Positions 16,310 through 25,830 of a stretch of DNA of 64,000 nt are shown here, piece by piece (within the stretch, counting starts at the first letter, position 1; each line of letters opens with the position of its first letter). The notes beneath the pieces were generated by a model, which was not told where the DNA came from, did not search any database, and worked only from the letters and a program-made list of their open reading frames with translations. The stretch spans positions 161,033 through 225,032 of the forward strand of contig NZ_LMRA01000007.1 in assembly GCF_001424705.1 (NCBI RefSeq), read 5' to 3'. The translations under genes and the position numbers were made by a program. The stretch is from Methylobacterium sp. Leaf465. GTDB lineage: Bacteria > Pseudomonadota > Alphaproteobacteria > Rhizobiales > Beijerinckiaceae.

Positions 16310-17225
16310 CGGGTGTGCCTTCCTTGTCCTGTGCGATGGCCTCGTCGACCCGCAGCACGTAGGAGCCCTGCGCCTGGCCCATGTGGCACCAGAACAGCGG
16401 GCGGTCGTTGCCCTCGAGCTTCACCCGGGTCGAGGGCGTGGCGTCGAGGCCGATGATCTGGCCGACCTTGAGGTCGGCGATCTCGCCCAGCGTCAGCAGG
16501 CGCTCCTCGAGCACCGCCCGGAGGGTGACTTCCGCCTTCTGCACCTCGGCGGCGATCTGCTGCGTCCATTTCGGGTCGCGGGCGGCCGTGTCGCCGGTGA
16601 GCACCTTGGACAGGGCGGGCCGCATCGGGTTGATGACCGATTGGGGCAGGATGAGGAACATCTCGCCGCCGCGGTTGAGCGCCTGGATGGTGAACTTGGC
16701 CTCCACCGCCTTGTTGTTGCGCCCCCCGATCACGGCGAACTCCATCCGGGTCTCGGTCCGCTCCAGGCGGAACGGCGTCGCGGAGACCAGGGAGAACGAC
16801 GATTCGAGCGCGCGGCCGACCTGTTCCAGGATGGTCTGGGCGAGCCGGATCTCGAGGCTGGAGAAGGCGCGCTCGTCCTCCACCGGCGGCTCGGCCCCGT
16901 CGCTGCCGAACAGGGCCTCCACCATGGTGAAGAGGAAGTCCCGGTCGAGGCCGATGAGGATGTGGCTGTCCCATTCGGGGGCGTGGAAGATGCCCGCCAC
17001 CGCGTTGTTCTCGTAGGCGTCGAGCATCTCGCCGAAGCGGCCGCTCGCGAAGCCGCTGAAGGCGAAGTAGACCGGCGAGGCGACGAGGGGCTTCAGGTTG
17101 TCCGAGCAGCCCGAGGTGAGCCGGTCGAACACCACGTTCAGCATCGGCATGCGGTCGAGGGACAGGCCCCCGGCCTCGATCAGGCGGGCGCGGATGTCGG
17201 TGGCGTTCCCGGTGGGGCCGTCCAT
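16293..17225 (-). CDS. fliM: Flagellar motor switch protein FliM
   Basis: FliM is the middle C-ring protein, joining FliG to FliN. The 310 residues contain the CheC-like middle domain (FAFSGFASGRFGEMLDAYENN, LFGSDGAEPPVEDERAFSS) and a C-terminal SpoA domain (LEERLLTLGEIADLKVGQII). The ATG at 17225 lies 3 bases after the motA stop. The N-terminus lacks the LSQxEIDxLL CheY-P-binding peptide of enteric FliM, a known type of variation in alphaproteobacteria. Confidence 0.93.
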   Translation of the reverse strand: MDGPTGNATDIRARLIEAGGLSLDRMPMLNVVFDRLTSGCSDNLKPLVASPVYFAFSGFASGRFGEMLDAYENNAVAGIFHAPEWDSHILIGLDRDFLFTMVEALFGSDGAEPPVEDERAFSSLEIRLAQTILEQVGRALESSFSLVSATPFRLERTETRMEFAVIGGRNNKAVEAKFTIQALNRGGEMFLILPQSVINPMRPALSKVLTGDTAARDPKWTQQIAAEVQKAEVTLRAVLEERLLTLGEIADLKVGQIIGLDATPSTRVKLEGNDRPLFWCHMGQAQGSYVLRVDEAIAQDKEGTPDDTVG

Positions 17226-17227
17226 GC

Positions 17228-18100
17228 TCAGGCGGCCTCCCGCTGGGCGCCGCCGGTGACGGTGGCGTTCTCGACCTCGTCGATGGTGGGACGATCGCCG
17301 AGCGAGATGCCCTTGCGCCCGTGCTCGACGGCGATCTGCGGCACCGCTCCGCTCATGTGGGCGATCAGGCTCTGCTTCACGATGATGTAGACGTGGTTCT
17401 GCTTCTCGCGGATGGTCTTGATCTTGATCGCGAAGGGGGCCAGCACGCCGTAGGACATGAACACCCCGAAGAATGTCCCCACGAGTGCGGCGCCGATGAG
17501 GCCGCCGAGGATCTGCGGCGACTGGTCGAGGGCGCCCATCGCCTTGACGATGCCGAGCACCGCCGCCACGATGCCCAGCGCCGGCATCGCCTCGGCCACC
17601 GTGGTCACGGCGCCGTAGGGCTTGAGGCGGTCCTTGCGGTAGCCGCTGATCTCCTCGTCCATCAGCGCCTCGATCTCGTGGGCGCGGGCGTTGCCGATCA
17701 GGATCAGGCGGGCATAGTCGCAGATGAACAGCACGAGGTCGGCGTTCTTGGCCACGTCCGGGTAGGCCTTGAAAATCTCGGAATTGGCCGGGTCGTCGAG
17801 ATGCGGCTCGACCTCGTTGCGGGGCTTGGTCTTCAGCTCGCGGATCAGGGCGTGCATCAGGCCGAGGAGGGCGAGGTAGTCCTTGCGCTTGGGCACCTTG
17901 CCCGTGAGCGCGTCGAGGCTGGCCTTGCCCGTATCGACCACCGTCTTCATCGGGTTGGCCATGACGAAGGTGCCGGCGCCCATGCCGCCGATGATGACGA
18001 ACTCCCAGGGCTGCCAGAGCACGACGAGGTGGCCGCCCATGGCGACGAAGCCGCCGAGCATGCAGCCGATTGCGATGACGAGGCCGATCAGAACGCCCAA
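17228..18100 (-). CDS. motA: Flagellar motor stator protein MotA
   Basis: MotA is the ion-channel stator subunit that pushes on FliG. The 290 residues hold four membrane helices, the cytoplasmic loop with Arg/Glu-rich motifs (LHALIRELKTKPRNEVEPHL), and the ending of helix 3/4 with MPALGIVAAVLGIVKAMG. It is the first gene of the minus-strand operon, so the operon promoter is likely in 18101-18265. Its partner motB is in the opposite arm. Confidence 0.97.
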   Translation of the reverse strand: MGVLIGLVIAIGCMLGGFVAMGGHLVVLWQPWEFVIIGGMGAGTFVMANPMKTVVDTGKASLDALTGKVPKRKDYLALLGLMHALIRELKTKPRNEVEPHLDDPANSEIFKAYPDVAKNADLVLFICDYARLILIGNARAHEIEALMDEEISGYRKDRLKPYGAVTTVAEAMPALGIVAAVLGIVKAMGALDQSPQILGGLIGAALVGTFFGVFMSYGVLAPFAIKIKTIREKQNHVYIIVKQSLIAHMSGAVPQIAVEHGRKGISLGDRPTIDEVENATVTGGAQREAA

Positions 18101-18265
18101 GGCTCAACGCCTCCGATGGGAATGTGGAATCCGATGCAGCGGACCTACGCAGGATGGCTTGCGCGGGGCTGGGTGGGTGGGGCGCGGGGGCGGGTGAGCC
18201 GCGAAAACGCACCGGCGGCCCGGCCGCGCGTTAGGGAGGAACCCGATACAGCAGCGAGACACGCC

Positions 18266-18472
18266 ATGAGCAGCAGCGCGACCCCCGACAACGACCACGA
18301 GCCCGCCACCGTCAACGTCTCGGAGCCCTGGACCCTGGCCTACTGGGCCCGCCGCTTCGAGGTGCCGCGCGAGGACGTCGAGGCCGCCGTCGCCGCGGTC
18401 GGCCACGAGCCCGCGAAGGTCGCCGCTGAGCTCGGCCGGCCCTGGCCCTTCGCGGGCAGCGGCATCGTCTGA
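18266..18472 (+). CDS. DUF3606 domain protein
   Basis: A 68-residue protein in which SEPWTLAYWARRFEVPREDV fits the DUF3606 family of short helical proteins of unknown role. The ATG was chosen just before the conserved region. It is divergent from motA and convergent with dut. Confidence 0.75.
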   Translation: MSSSATPDNDHEPATVNVSEPWTLAYWARRFEVPREDVEAAVAAVGHEPAKVAAELGRPWPFAGSGIV

Positions 18473-18482
18473 GGCGCGCGCC

Positions 18483-18974
18483 CTAGCGCCGCCCGGTCGA
18501 ACCGAACCCGCCGGTGCCCCGCGCACCGGCCTCCCCGGAGGGCGGCACCGCGTCCGAGGCGACGCGGAGCGTGAGCGCCGGCCGGGCCACGCGGGTGAAG
18601 ACGAGCTGGGCGATGCGGTCGCCGGGCTCGATGCGCAGGTCGGTCCCGCCGGGATTGCGGTTCCAGGCCGAGATCATCAGCGGCCCCTCGTAATCGGCGT
18701 CGATCACGCCGGTGCCGTTGCCGAGGACGAGGCCCTCGCGATGGCCGAGGCCGGAGCGCGGAAAGACGAGGCCGCACCAGCCCGGGTCGCCGATGGCCAG
18801 GCTGAAGCCCGCCGGAATCAGGGCCGGCGGCCCCTGGGGCGCCAGCGCCAGCGGCGCGTCGAGGCAGGCATGCAGGTCGAGGCCCGCGGCGGCCGCCGAA
18901 CCCCAGCGCGGAAAGCCCCAGCCGGAGAGGCGGCCGTCCAGGAGGCGGATCTCGACGGCGAGGGCCGCGCTCAC
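18483..18974 (-). CDS. dut: Deoxyuridine 5'-triphosphate nucleotidohydrolase
   Basis: dUTPase hydrolyses dUTP to dUMP, keeping uracil out of DNA. All five trimeric dUTPase motifs are visible: AGLDLHA, FPRSGLG, GTGVIDADYEGPL, PGDRIAQLVF and the C-terminal RGTGGFGSTG. The 163 residues match the family. The GTG start overlaps the stop of the CitE-like gene (GTGA), so translation is coupled. Confidence 0.95.
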   Translation of the reverse strand: MSAALAVEIRLLDGRLSGWGFPRWGSAAAAGLDLHACLDAPLALAPQGPPALIPAGFSLAIGDPGWCGLVFPRSGLGHREGLVLGNGTGVIDADYEGPLMISAWNRNPGGTDLRIEPGDRIAQLVFTRVARPALTLRVASDAVPPSGEAGARGTGGFGSTGRR

Positions 18975-19858
18975 GCCGTCCGGGCCGCGATGGCGTCGGC
19001 CAGGGCCACGGTGCGGGCGGCTTCGGCCGCGTGCAGGCGCTCCACCATCTGGCCGTCGAGGCCGATGACGCCGCGGGTGCGGTTCTCCGGTTCGGCGAAG
19101 GCGGCGAGGATGCGCCGGGCCCAGGCGATCTCGGCCTCGTCGGGGCCGAAGGCGGCGTTGGCCGGGGCGATCTGGTCGGGATGGATCAGCATCTTGCCGT
19201 CGAAGCCGCAATCGCGGCCCTGTGCGCACTCGGCCGCGAAACCGGGCGCATCGCGAAACGCGTTGTAGATGCCGTCGATGACGTCGATCTCGTAGGCGCG
19301 CGCGGCCGCGATCACGCTCATCAGCCAGGGCATCAGGGCGGGGCGGCCCGGCACGCCGAGGCGCAGCCGGCTGGCCTTGGCCAGATCGTTCGGCCCCACC
19401 ATGAGGCAGGCGAGCCGGGTGTCGACGTCCCGAGCCGAGCTGGCGATCTCGGCGAGGTGCAGGATCGCCATCGGGCTCTCGATCATGGCCCAGGTCCGGG
19501 TCCGGTCCGGGGCGCCGAGGCGGCGCAGGCGCGAGCCCACCGCCACCAGGGCGTCGGCCCCCGTCACCTTCGGCACCACGATCGCGTCCGGCCCGGCCGG
19601 CGCGATGGCGGCGAGGTCGTCCGCGCCGTCGGGCGTGTCGAGGGCGTTGATCCGCACCACCACCTCGCGCGGGCCGAAGCCGCCCTCGGCCACGGCGCGG
19701 GCCACGGCCTCGCGCGTCGCGGCGCGGGTCTCGGGGGCCACCCCGTCCTCGAGGTCGATCATCACCACGTCGGTGGGGAGGGTGCGGGCCTTCACGAGCA
19801 GGCGCTGATTCGACCCCGGCATGGCCAGGACGCTGCGGCGCGGGCGGATCTCGGTCAT
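18971..19858 (-). CDS. HpcH/HpaI aldolase/citrate lyase (CitE-like) family protein
   Basis: A 295-residue TIM-barrel enzyme of the CitE/malyl-CoA lyase superfamily. Motifs are RSVLAMPGSNQRLLVKA, VVMIDLEDGV, VRINALDT, AMIESPMAI with a metal-ligand Glu, and DGKMLIHPDQI. Members cleave or hydrolyse malyl- or citryl-CoA type thioesters. In methylotrophs related genes serve malyl-CoA metabolism, but this sequence cannot be assigned to lyase or thioesterase with certainty. It heads a two-gene unit with dut. Confidence 0.85.
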   Translation of the reverse strand: MTEIRPRRSVLAMPGSNQRLLVKARTLPTDVVMIDLEDGVAPETRAATREAVARAVAEGGFGPREVVVRINALDTPDGADDLAAIAPAGPDAIVVPKVTGADALVAVGSRLRRLGAPDRTRTWAMIESPMAILHLAEIASSARDVDTRLACLMVGPNDLAKASRLRLGVPGRPALMPWLMSVIAAARAYEIDVIDGIYNAFRDAPGFAAECAQGRDCGFDGKMLIHPDQIAPANAAFGPDEAEIAWARRILAAFAEPENRTRGVIGLDGQMVERLHAAEAARTVALADAIAARTA

Positions 19859-20197
19859 GGCGCATCCCTCGAGGCACGGTCGGGAATCGGGCGCCGCACG
19901 TCCGCACCCGGCGGCGCGCCGTTCCGGTCGAGGCCTCGACCGGCAGCGACTCGCCCTCGGCCCCGGCGATAGCCTCCCGCGAATCCCGATTCAAGGCGGC
20001 GGCGCGGACCGAGCGCCGGCCCGTCCTCCCCGGAAAAGCGCGTCGGCCGCGGCCGGTCCGCCCCTGTCCGGGGCCCGTGTCATCGAACTGTCGCGCAATC
20101 GTCATACCGCCTTAGCCCAACCGACCGTATGGCGCGGTGCACAACGGCGCACGGGCGCCGCGCCCGGGCCGATGCGCGCTCCTCAAGGAGACCACAG
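19859..20197. other. Intergenic region between the citE-like gene and pstS
   Basis: Divergent promoter region of 339 bases. It contains the Pho box described separately. An AAGGAG ribosome-binding sequence lies near 20185. No gene is seen. Confidence 0.6.
20077..20105 (+). promoter_or_regulatory. Pho box (PhoB-binding direct repeats) upstream of pstS
   Basis: Three 7-base units, GTGTCAT, CTGTCGC and TCGTCAT, are each separated by 4 bases (CGAA, GCAA). This gives the 11-base period of the known PhoB site (CTGTCAT repeats). The site lies about 95 bases before the pstS start, and phoB is the last gene of the same cluster, so feedback control by phosphate is expected. Confidence 0.8.
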
Positions 20198-21235
20198 ATG
20201 AAATTCACGACCCTCGCCGCCCTCGTGGGCCTCGGCCTCGCCACTCTCGCCCCCGCTCAAGCGGCCGAGATCACCGGCGCCGGCGCCACCTTCCCGTTCC
20301 CGGTCTACTCCAAGTGGGCCGAAGCCTATCGCAAGGAGAGCGGCCTCGGACTGAACTACCAGTCCATCGGCTCGGGTGGCGGCATCAAGCAGATCCAGGC
20401 CAAGACCGTCGATTTCGGCGCCACCGACGCGCCGCTGAAGGGCCCCGCCCTGGAGAAGGACGGCCTCGTCCAGTTCCCGACCGTCATGGGCGGCGTGGTC
20501 ACCGTGGTGAATATCCCGGGTGTCGAGCCGGGCAAGCTGAAGCTCACCGGGGAGGTCATCGCCGAGATCTACGCCGGCAAGATCGCCAAGTGGTCGGACG
20601 CCAAGATCGCCAAGCTGAACGAGGGGCTGAAGCTCCCCGACGCCAACATCACCCCGGTCTACCGGTCCGATGCCTCGGGCACGACCAACATCTTCACCAC
20701 CTACCTCTCCCAGGTCTCCGAGCCCTGGAAGAAGGAGTACGGCGCGGCCACCACGATCAGCTGGCCGGTGGGCCAGGGCGGCAAGGGCAACGAGGGCGTC
20801 ACCGCCACCGTCAAGCAGGTCCCGAACGCCATCGGCTACGTCGAGTCGGCCTACGCCAAGCAGAACAAGCTGAGCTACGCCCTGATTCAGAACAAGGCCG
20901 GCAAGTTCCCGCAGCCCGACGACAAGGCCTTCCAGGCCGCCGCTGCCAGCGCCGACTGGAAAGCCGCCCCCGGCTTCGGCATCTCGCTGACCAACGAGGG
21001 CGGCGAGGGCGCCTGGCCGATCACCGCCGCCACCTTCATCCTGGTCCACAAGGACCCGGCCGACGCGGCCCGCACCGCCGAGGTGCTGAAGTTCTTCGAC
21101 TGGGCCTACAAGAACGGTGACAAGCTCGCCGTCGACCTCGACTACGTGCCGCTGCCCGACACCGTGGTCAGCCAGATCCACGACGCGTGGAAGGAGATCA
21201 AGGGCAAGGACGGCAAACCCGTCTTCAACATGTAG
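20198..21235 (+). CDS. pstS: Phosphate ABC transporter substrate-binding protein PstS
   Basis: PstS binds inorganic phosphate in the periplasm and delivers it to PstCA. The 345 residues begin with a signal peptide (TLAALVGLGLATLAPAQA). Phosphate-binding motifs are GAGATFPFPVYSKWAEAY, SIGSGGGIKQI, DFGATDAPL and YRSDASGTTNIF. AAGGAG precedes the ATG. The upstream Pho box marks it as the first gene of the regulon operon. Confidence 0.98.
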   Translation: MKFTTLAALVGLGLATLAPAQAAEITGAGATFPFPVYSKWAEAYRKESGLGLNYQSIGSGGGIKQIQAKTVDFGATDAPLKGPALEKDGLVQFPTVMGGVVTVVNIPGVEPGKLKLTGEVIAEIYAGKIAKWSDAKIAKLNEGLKLPDANITPVYRSDASGTTNIFTTYLSQVSEPWKKEYGAATTISWPVGQGGKGNEGVTATVKQVPNAIGYVESAYAKQNKLSYALIQNKAGKFPQPDDKAFQAAAASADWKAAPGFGISLTNEGGEGAWPITAATFILVHKDPADAARTAEVLKFFDWAYKNGDKLAVDLDYVPLPDTVVSQIHDAWKEIKGKDGKPVFNM

Positions 21236-21260
21236 GCCCGTCCTCACCCGGGAAGCCGAA

Positions 21261-21285
21261 CCTCGCGGGCGCTCCGCCCGCGGGG
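21261..21285 (+). terminator. Hairpin between pstS and pstC
   Basis: CCTCGCGGGC and GCCCGCGGGG form a 10-bp stem (one T-G pair) with a 5-base loop 25 bases after the pstS stop. No T-run follows. It is more likely a partial terminator or mRNA-protecting hairpin that lets pstS be expressed above the permease genes. Confidence 0.6.
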
Positions 21286-21460
21286 CCAGGGGGCGAGCCA
21301 CCGCGCCCCAATGACTGCGACCGACGGGCCCGGCGTCGCGATGCCGGGCTCCCCCTTCGCCACCCCCTATCGCCACCCCTTGGCAACGATCCGGTGATCC
21401 CCCCTCGCGCCGACGACCGGCGCAGGGTAGGACGCCGCCCGGTGAAGAGAAGACATTCGG

Positions 21461-22435
21461 ATGGCCGCCTTGACTGACCAGATCGCCCTGACGCGGGGCC
21501 GCGCCGCGGCCCGCAAGACGCCCGGCGGCCTCGGCGACAGCCTGTTCCGCGCGGCCTCCTACGGCGCGGCGATCCTGGTGCTCCTGTTTCTGGCCGGCAT
21601 CCTGGCCTCCATCGCGTACGGCGCCTGGCCGGCCTTCCAGGAATTCGGCCTCGGCTTCATCACCTCCAGCGTCTGGAACATCGGGCAGGAGCAGTACGGC
21701 GGCCTCGTGGCCATCGTCGGGACCCTGGCCTCGGCCGTCCTCGCCCTGCTGATCGGCGTGCCGCTCTCCCTCGGCATCGCCGTCTACCTGACGCAGCTCT
21801 GCCCCGGCTGGGCCCGCAAGCCCGTCTCGATGACCATCGAGCTCCTCGCCTCGGTGCCGAGCATCATCTACGGCATGTGGGGCCTGTTCGTGTTCGCCCC
21901 GCTCTTCGCCCGCTTCGTGCAGGTGCCGGTGTCGAACCTCGTCGAGGGCATGCCGATCGTCGGCACCCTGTTCTATGCCCGCGTCCCCTCGGGCGTCGGC
22001 ATCCTCACCGCGGGCATCATCCTGGCCATCATGATCGTGCCCTTCGTGGCCTCGATCACCCGCGACATGCTCGACCAGATCCCGACGGTGCTGCGGGAGA
22101 GCGCCTACGGCATCGGCTGCACCACCTGGGAGGTGGTGCGCCACGTGCTGGTGCCCCAGGCCTCGGTCTCCATCATCGGGGCCATCATGCTGGGCCTCGG
22201 CCGGGCGCTCGGCGAGACCATGGCGGTGACCTTCGTCATCGGCAACGCCAACCGGCTCTCGGGCTCGGTCTTCGACCCGGGCTCCACCATCGCCTCGCGC
22301 ATCGCCAACGAGTTCAACGAGGCCGACGGCATGCAGCTGAACGCCCTGATGGCCCTCGGCTGCATCCTCTTCGTCATCACCTTCTTCGTCCTGATCGTCG
22401 CGCGCCTCCTCACCCGCCGCGCGAAGGTCGCCTGA
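21461..22435 (+). CDS. pstC: Phosphate ABC transporter permease PstC
   Basis: PstC is one of the two membrane subunits of the high-affinity phosphate importer. The 324 residues contain six membrane segments and the family patterns SVPSIIYGMWGLFVFAP and the ABC-permease loop LRESAYGIGCTTWEVVRHV, and GRALGETMAVTFVIGN. It follows pstS after 225 bases and precedes pstA by 33 bases. Confidence 0.97.
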   Translation: MAALTDQIALTRGRAAARKTPGGLGDSLFRAASYGAAILVLLFLAGILASIAYGAWPAFQEFGLGFITSSVWNIGQEQYGGLVAIVGTLASAVLALLIGVPLSLGIAVYLTQLCPGWARKPVSMTIELLASVPSIIYGMWGLFVFAPLFARFVQVPVSNLVEGMPIVGTLFYARVPSGVGILTAGIILAIMIVPFVASITRDMLDQIPTVLRESAYGIGCTTWEVVRHVLVPQASVSIIGAIMLGLGRALGETMAVTFVIGNANRLSGSVFDPGSTIASRIANEFNEADGMQLNALMALGCILFVITFFVLIVARLLTRRAKVA

Positions 22436-22468
22436 GGCCAGCCTCACCGAGTCGTCAGGAGCCGCATC

Positions 22469-23359
22469 ATGGACGCCGCGAACCCCCTCACCACCGCCGC
22501 CCCGGCCCGGATCAGCCGGGTCCGGCCCGGCCGCCGGGTCGCCGACCGGATCCTGATCCTGGCGAGCACGATCGCCACGCTGGTGGGCATCGTCGTGCTC
22601 GGCTCGATCCTGTTCATGCTGGTGGTCGAGGGCATCAAGGGCGTCTCGCCGACCCTCTTCACCGCCCCGACGCCGGGGCCCGGTTCCGAGGGCGGCGGCA
22701 TCGCCAACGCGATCCTCGGCAGCCTGGTGATGACCCTCCTGGCCATCCTGGTGGCGACGCCCGTCGGCGTGATGGCGGGGACGTTCCTGGCCGAGTACGG
22801 CCGCAACTCGAAGATCGCCGACGTCATCCGCTTCCTCAACGACATCCTGCTCTCGGCGCCCTCGATCCTCATCGGCCTGTTCGTCTACACGCTGATGGTG
22901 CGCCCCATGGGCTCCTATTCCGGCTGGGCCGGCGCGGTGGCGCTGGCCATCATCGCCACCCCGGTGATCGTGCGCACCACCGAGGACATGCTGCGACTCG
23001 TGCCCTCGACCCTGCGCGAGGCCGGCGCCGCGCTGGGCGCCCCGCCCTCCATCGTCATCCGGAGCATCACCTGGCGCGGCGCCAGCGCCGGCATCGTCAC
23101 CGGCATCATCCTGGCCCTGGCCCGCATCGCCGGCGAGACCGCGCCGCTGCTCTTCACCGCGCTCAACAACAACAGCTGGTTCGCCCCCAATCTGATGGGC
23201 GGCGTGCCGAACCTGCCCGTGATGATTTACCAGTTCGCCCTCTCGCCCTATCCGAACTGGCAGCAGCTCGCCTGGGCCGGCGCCCTCCTCATCACCGTCA
23301 CGATCCTCGCCCTGTCGATCGTGGCCCGCTTCGTCATCAAGACCGAGCGGTCGCGCTGA
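22469..23359 (+). CDS. pstA: Phosphate ABC transporter permease PstA
   Basis: PstA is the second membrane subunit of the phosphate importer. The 296 residues show six membrane segments, [36 protein letters not shown], the EAA-type loop [20 protein letters not shown], and [17 protein letters not shown]. It is co-directional with pstC and pstB and closely spaced. Confidence 0.97.
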   Translation: MDAANPLTTAAPARISRVRPGRRVADRILILASTIATLVGIVVLGSILFMLVVEGIKGVSPTLFTAPTPGPGSEGGGIANAILGSLVMTLLAILVATPVGVMAGTFLAEYGRNSKIADVIRFLNDILLSAPSILIGLFVYTLMVRPMGSYSGWAGAVALAIIATPVIVRTTEDMLRLVPSTLREAGAALGAPPSIVIRSITWRGASAGIVTGIILALARIAGETAPLLFTALNNNSWFAPNLMGGVPNLPVMIYQFALSPYPNWQQLAWAGALLITVTILALSIVARFVIKTERSR

Positions 23360-23411
23360 CCACCCGCGCGCCGCCTGTCCCCGCCGCTTCGCCCGATAGG
23401 ATCTTGAACCG

Positions 23412-24230
23412 ATGAACGCCGCCCCCGGGATCACGTCCGCGCAGCTCACCGGACGCCACAAGGCCGACGAGTCCTCACCGGTCCGCATCGCCGTCAAGGA
23501 CCTGAACTTCTACTACGGCAGCTTCCACGGCCTGAAGTCGGTCAACCTCAACTTCCACGACCGCCAGGTCACGGCGCTGATCGGCCCGTCGGGCTGCGGG
23601 AAGTCCACCCTGTTGCGCACCTTCAACCGGATCTACAGCCTGTATCCGGACCAGCGCGCGGAAGGGGAGATCCTCCTCGACGGCCAGAACGTCCTGGATT
23701 CCGGGGTCGACCTGAACGAGCTGCGCTCGCGCATCGGCATGGTGTTCCAGAAGCCGACCCCGTTCCCGATGTCGATCTACGACAACGTCGCCTTCGGCCT
23801 GCGCCTCTACGAGAAGCTGCCCAAGGCCGACCTCGACATGCGCGTCGAGGAATCCCTGCGCAAGGCCGCCCTCTGGGACGAGGTGAAGGACAAGCTCAAG
23901 CAATCCGGCATGGGCCTCTCGGGCGGCCAGCAGCAGCGCCTCTGCATCGCCCGCACGGTGGCCCAGCGCCCCGAGGTGATCCTGTTCGACGAGCCGACCT
24001 CGGCCCTCGACCCGATCTCGACGGGCCGCATCGAGGAGCTGATCGAGCAGCTGCGTTCGGAATTCACCATCGTCATCGTCACGCACAACATGCAGCAGGC
24101 GGCGCGCATCTCGCAGTTCACCGCCTTCATGTATCTCGGCGAACTGGTGGAGTTCGGGCCCACCACGCGCATCTTCATGAATCCGGAGAAGCGCCAGACG
24201 CAGGACTACATCACCGGCCGCTTCGGCTGA
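23412..24230 (+). CDS. pstB: Phosphate ABC transporter ATP-binding protein PstB
   Basis: PstB hydrolyses ATP to drive phosphate import. The 272 residues carry Walker [10 protein letters not shown] (residues 58-66), the signature LSGGQQQR, Walker [10 protein letters not shown] and the switch His in [10 protein letters not shown]. The sequence [14 protein letters not shown] and the ending [11 protein letters not shown] are typical of PstB. Confidence 0.98.
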   Translation: MNAAPGITSAQLTGRHKADESSPVRIAVKDLNFYYGSFHGLKSVNLNFHDRQVTALIGPSGCGKSTLLRTFNRIYSLYPDQRAEGEILLDGQNVLDSGVDLNELRSRIGMVFQKPTPFPMSIYDNVAFGLRLYEKLPKADLDMRVEESLRKAALWDEVKDKLKQSGMGLSGGQQQRLCIARTVAQRPEVILFDEPTSALDPISTGRIEELIEQLRSEFTIVIVTHNMQQAARISQFTAFMYLGELVEFGPTTRIFMNPEKRQTQDYITGRFG

Positions 24231-24316
24231 TCCTCCGCCGGCCGGTCTCGGCCCGCGTCCCCCATCACCGCCAGGGCGGGCCCCGGACAGGCGGGCCCGA
24301 TCGAGGAGCGAACCCC

Positions 24317-25042
24317 ATGCCCGACCACATCGTCAAATCCTACGATACGGACCTCGAGGACCTGCGCCGCTCGATCTCCGAGATGGGCGGCATCGCCGAG
24401 AAGATGATGACCGAGGCCGGCGAGGCCCTGGTGCGCCGGGACGCGCCCCTGGCCCAGGCGGTGATCGCCGCCGACGCCCGCCTCGACACCCTCCAGCGCG
24501 AGATCGAGGAGCGGGCGATCCTGCTCATCGCCCGGCGCCAGCCCCTGGCCATCGACCTGCGCGAGACCGTGACGGCGATCCGCGTGTCGAACGATCTCGA
24601 ACGCATCGGCGACCTCGCCAAGAACGTCGCCAAGCGCGTCGTGGCGATCGCCGACCAGATCCAGCCGCAGAAGATCGTCATCGGCGTCCAGCACATGAGC
24701 GACCTGGTGCAGGAGCAGCTCAAGGACGTCCTCGACGCCTATGCCAGCCGCGACACCAAGGCGGCCCTCGACGTCTGGGAGCGCGACGACGCCATCGACG
24801 CCCTCTACAATTCCCTGTTCCGCGAGCTCCTGACCTACATGATGGAGGACCCGCGCAACATCTCGTTCTGCACGCATCTCCTGTTCGTGGCCAAGAACAT
24901 CGAGCGCATCGGCGACCACACCACCAACATCGCCGAGACGATCCACTACCTCGTCACCGGCGAGAATCTCCTGGCCGAGCGCGAGCGCCCGAAGAACGAC
25001 GCGTCCAACTACGCCACCGTGGACATGCCCGGCGCGGCCTGA
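24317..25042 (+). CDS. phoU: Phosphate signalling regulator PhoU
   Basis: PhoU couples Pst transport to the PhoR/PhoB system and limits phosphate uptake. The 241 residues form two three-helix bundles with repeated patterns (ERIGDLAKNVAKR and ERIGDHTTNIAE) that bind metal. It is between pstB and phoB, the standard order. No phoR is present in the window. Confidence 0.97.
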   Translation: MPDHIVKSYDTDLEDLRRSISEMGGIAEKMMTEAGEALVRRDAPLAQAVIAADARLDTLQREIEERAILLIARRQPLAIDLRETVTAIRVSNDLERIGDLAKNVAKRVVAIADQIQPQKIVIGVQHMSDLVQEQLKDVLDAYASRDTKAALDVWERDDAIDALYNSLFRELLTYMMEDPRNISFCTHLLFVAKNIERIGDHTTNIAETIHYLVTGENLLAERERPKNDASNYATVDMPGAA

Positions 25043-25072
25043 CCCCCGTGCCGCTCTGATCGAAAGCGCACG

Positions 25073-25777
25073 ATGAGTACGCGTATCCTGATCGTCGAGG
25101 ACGAGGAGGCCCTGACCCTCCTCCTCCGCTACAACCTCGAGGCCGAGGGGTTCATCGTCGACTCGGCCGCCCGCGGCGACGAGGCGGACCTGCGCCTGCA
25201 GGAGCAGGTGCCCGACCTCGTCCTGCTCGACTGGATGCTGCCGGCCCTGTCGGGGATCGAGCTCTGCCGCCGCATCCGCGCCCGGCGCGAGACCGAGCGG
25301 CTGCCGGTCATCATGCTCACGGCGCGGGGCGAGGAGGGCGACCGCATCCGGGGCCTCGGAACGGGCGCCGACGACTACATCGTGAAGCCGTTCTCGGTGC
25401 CGGAGCTCCTCGCCCGGGTCCGCGCCCTGCTGCGCCGGGCCAAGCCGGCCCACGTCGCCAACCTGCTGGTGGCCGGCGACATTGAGCTCGACCGGGTCAG
25501 CCACCGCATCCGCCGGGAAGGCCGCGAGATCCATCTCGGGCCGACCGAGTTCAAGCTCCTCGAATTCCTGATGCAGAGCCCCGGCCGGGTGTTCTCGCGC
25601 GAGCAGCTCCTCGACGGCGTCTGGGGCCACGACGTCTACATCGACGAGCGCACGGTCGACGTCCATGTCGGGCGCCTGCGCAAGGCCCTGAACCGCCCGC
25701 GCCAGAGCGACCCGATCCGCACGGTCCGCGGCTCGGGCTACTCCTTCGACGAGATGTTCGAGGCCGAGGCCGAGTAG
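25073..25777 (+). CDS. phoB: Phosphate regulon response regulator PhoB
   Basis: PhoB activates the phosphate-starvation regulon. The 234 residues have a receiver domain (acidic pair VEDEE, phospho-acceptor Asp53 in LVLLDWMLP, Lys in YIVKPFSVPE) and an OmpR-type winged helix (LGPTEFKLLEFLMQSPGRVF, RTVDVHVGRLRKAL). The kinase PhoR is not adjacent on this side. It probably binds the Pho box upstream of pstS. Confidence 0.96.
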   Translation: MSTRILIVEDEEALTLLLRYNLEAEGFIVDSAARGDEADLRLQEQVPDLVLLDWMLPALSGIELCRRIRARRETERLPVIMLTARGEEGDRIRGLGTGADDYIVKPFSVPELLARVRALLRRAKPAHVANLLVAGDIELDRVSHRIRREGREIHLGPTEFKLLEFLMQSPGRVFSREQLLDGVWGHDVYIDERTVDVHVGRLRKALNRPRQSDPIRTVRGSGYSFDEMFEAEAE

Positions 25778-25830
25778 CCGATCCCGAGGCGCGCCGGCCC
25801 AGCCGTCAGGCGGACAGCCGAGCCCGCCGC

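Noticed and set aside
20183..23497. 1104-codon minus-strand ORF across pstS, pstC and pstA
   Set aside because: It mirrors three clear pst genes; its His/Asp/Gly-rich sequence is a product of opposite-strand codon bias.
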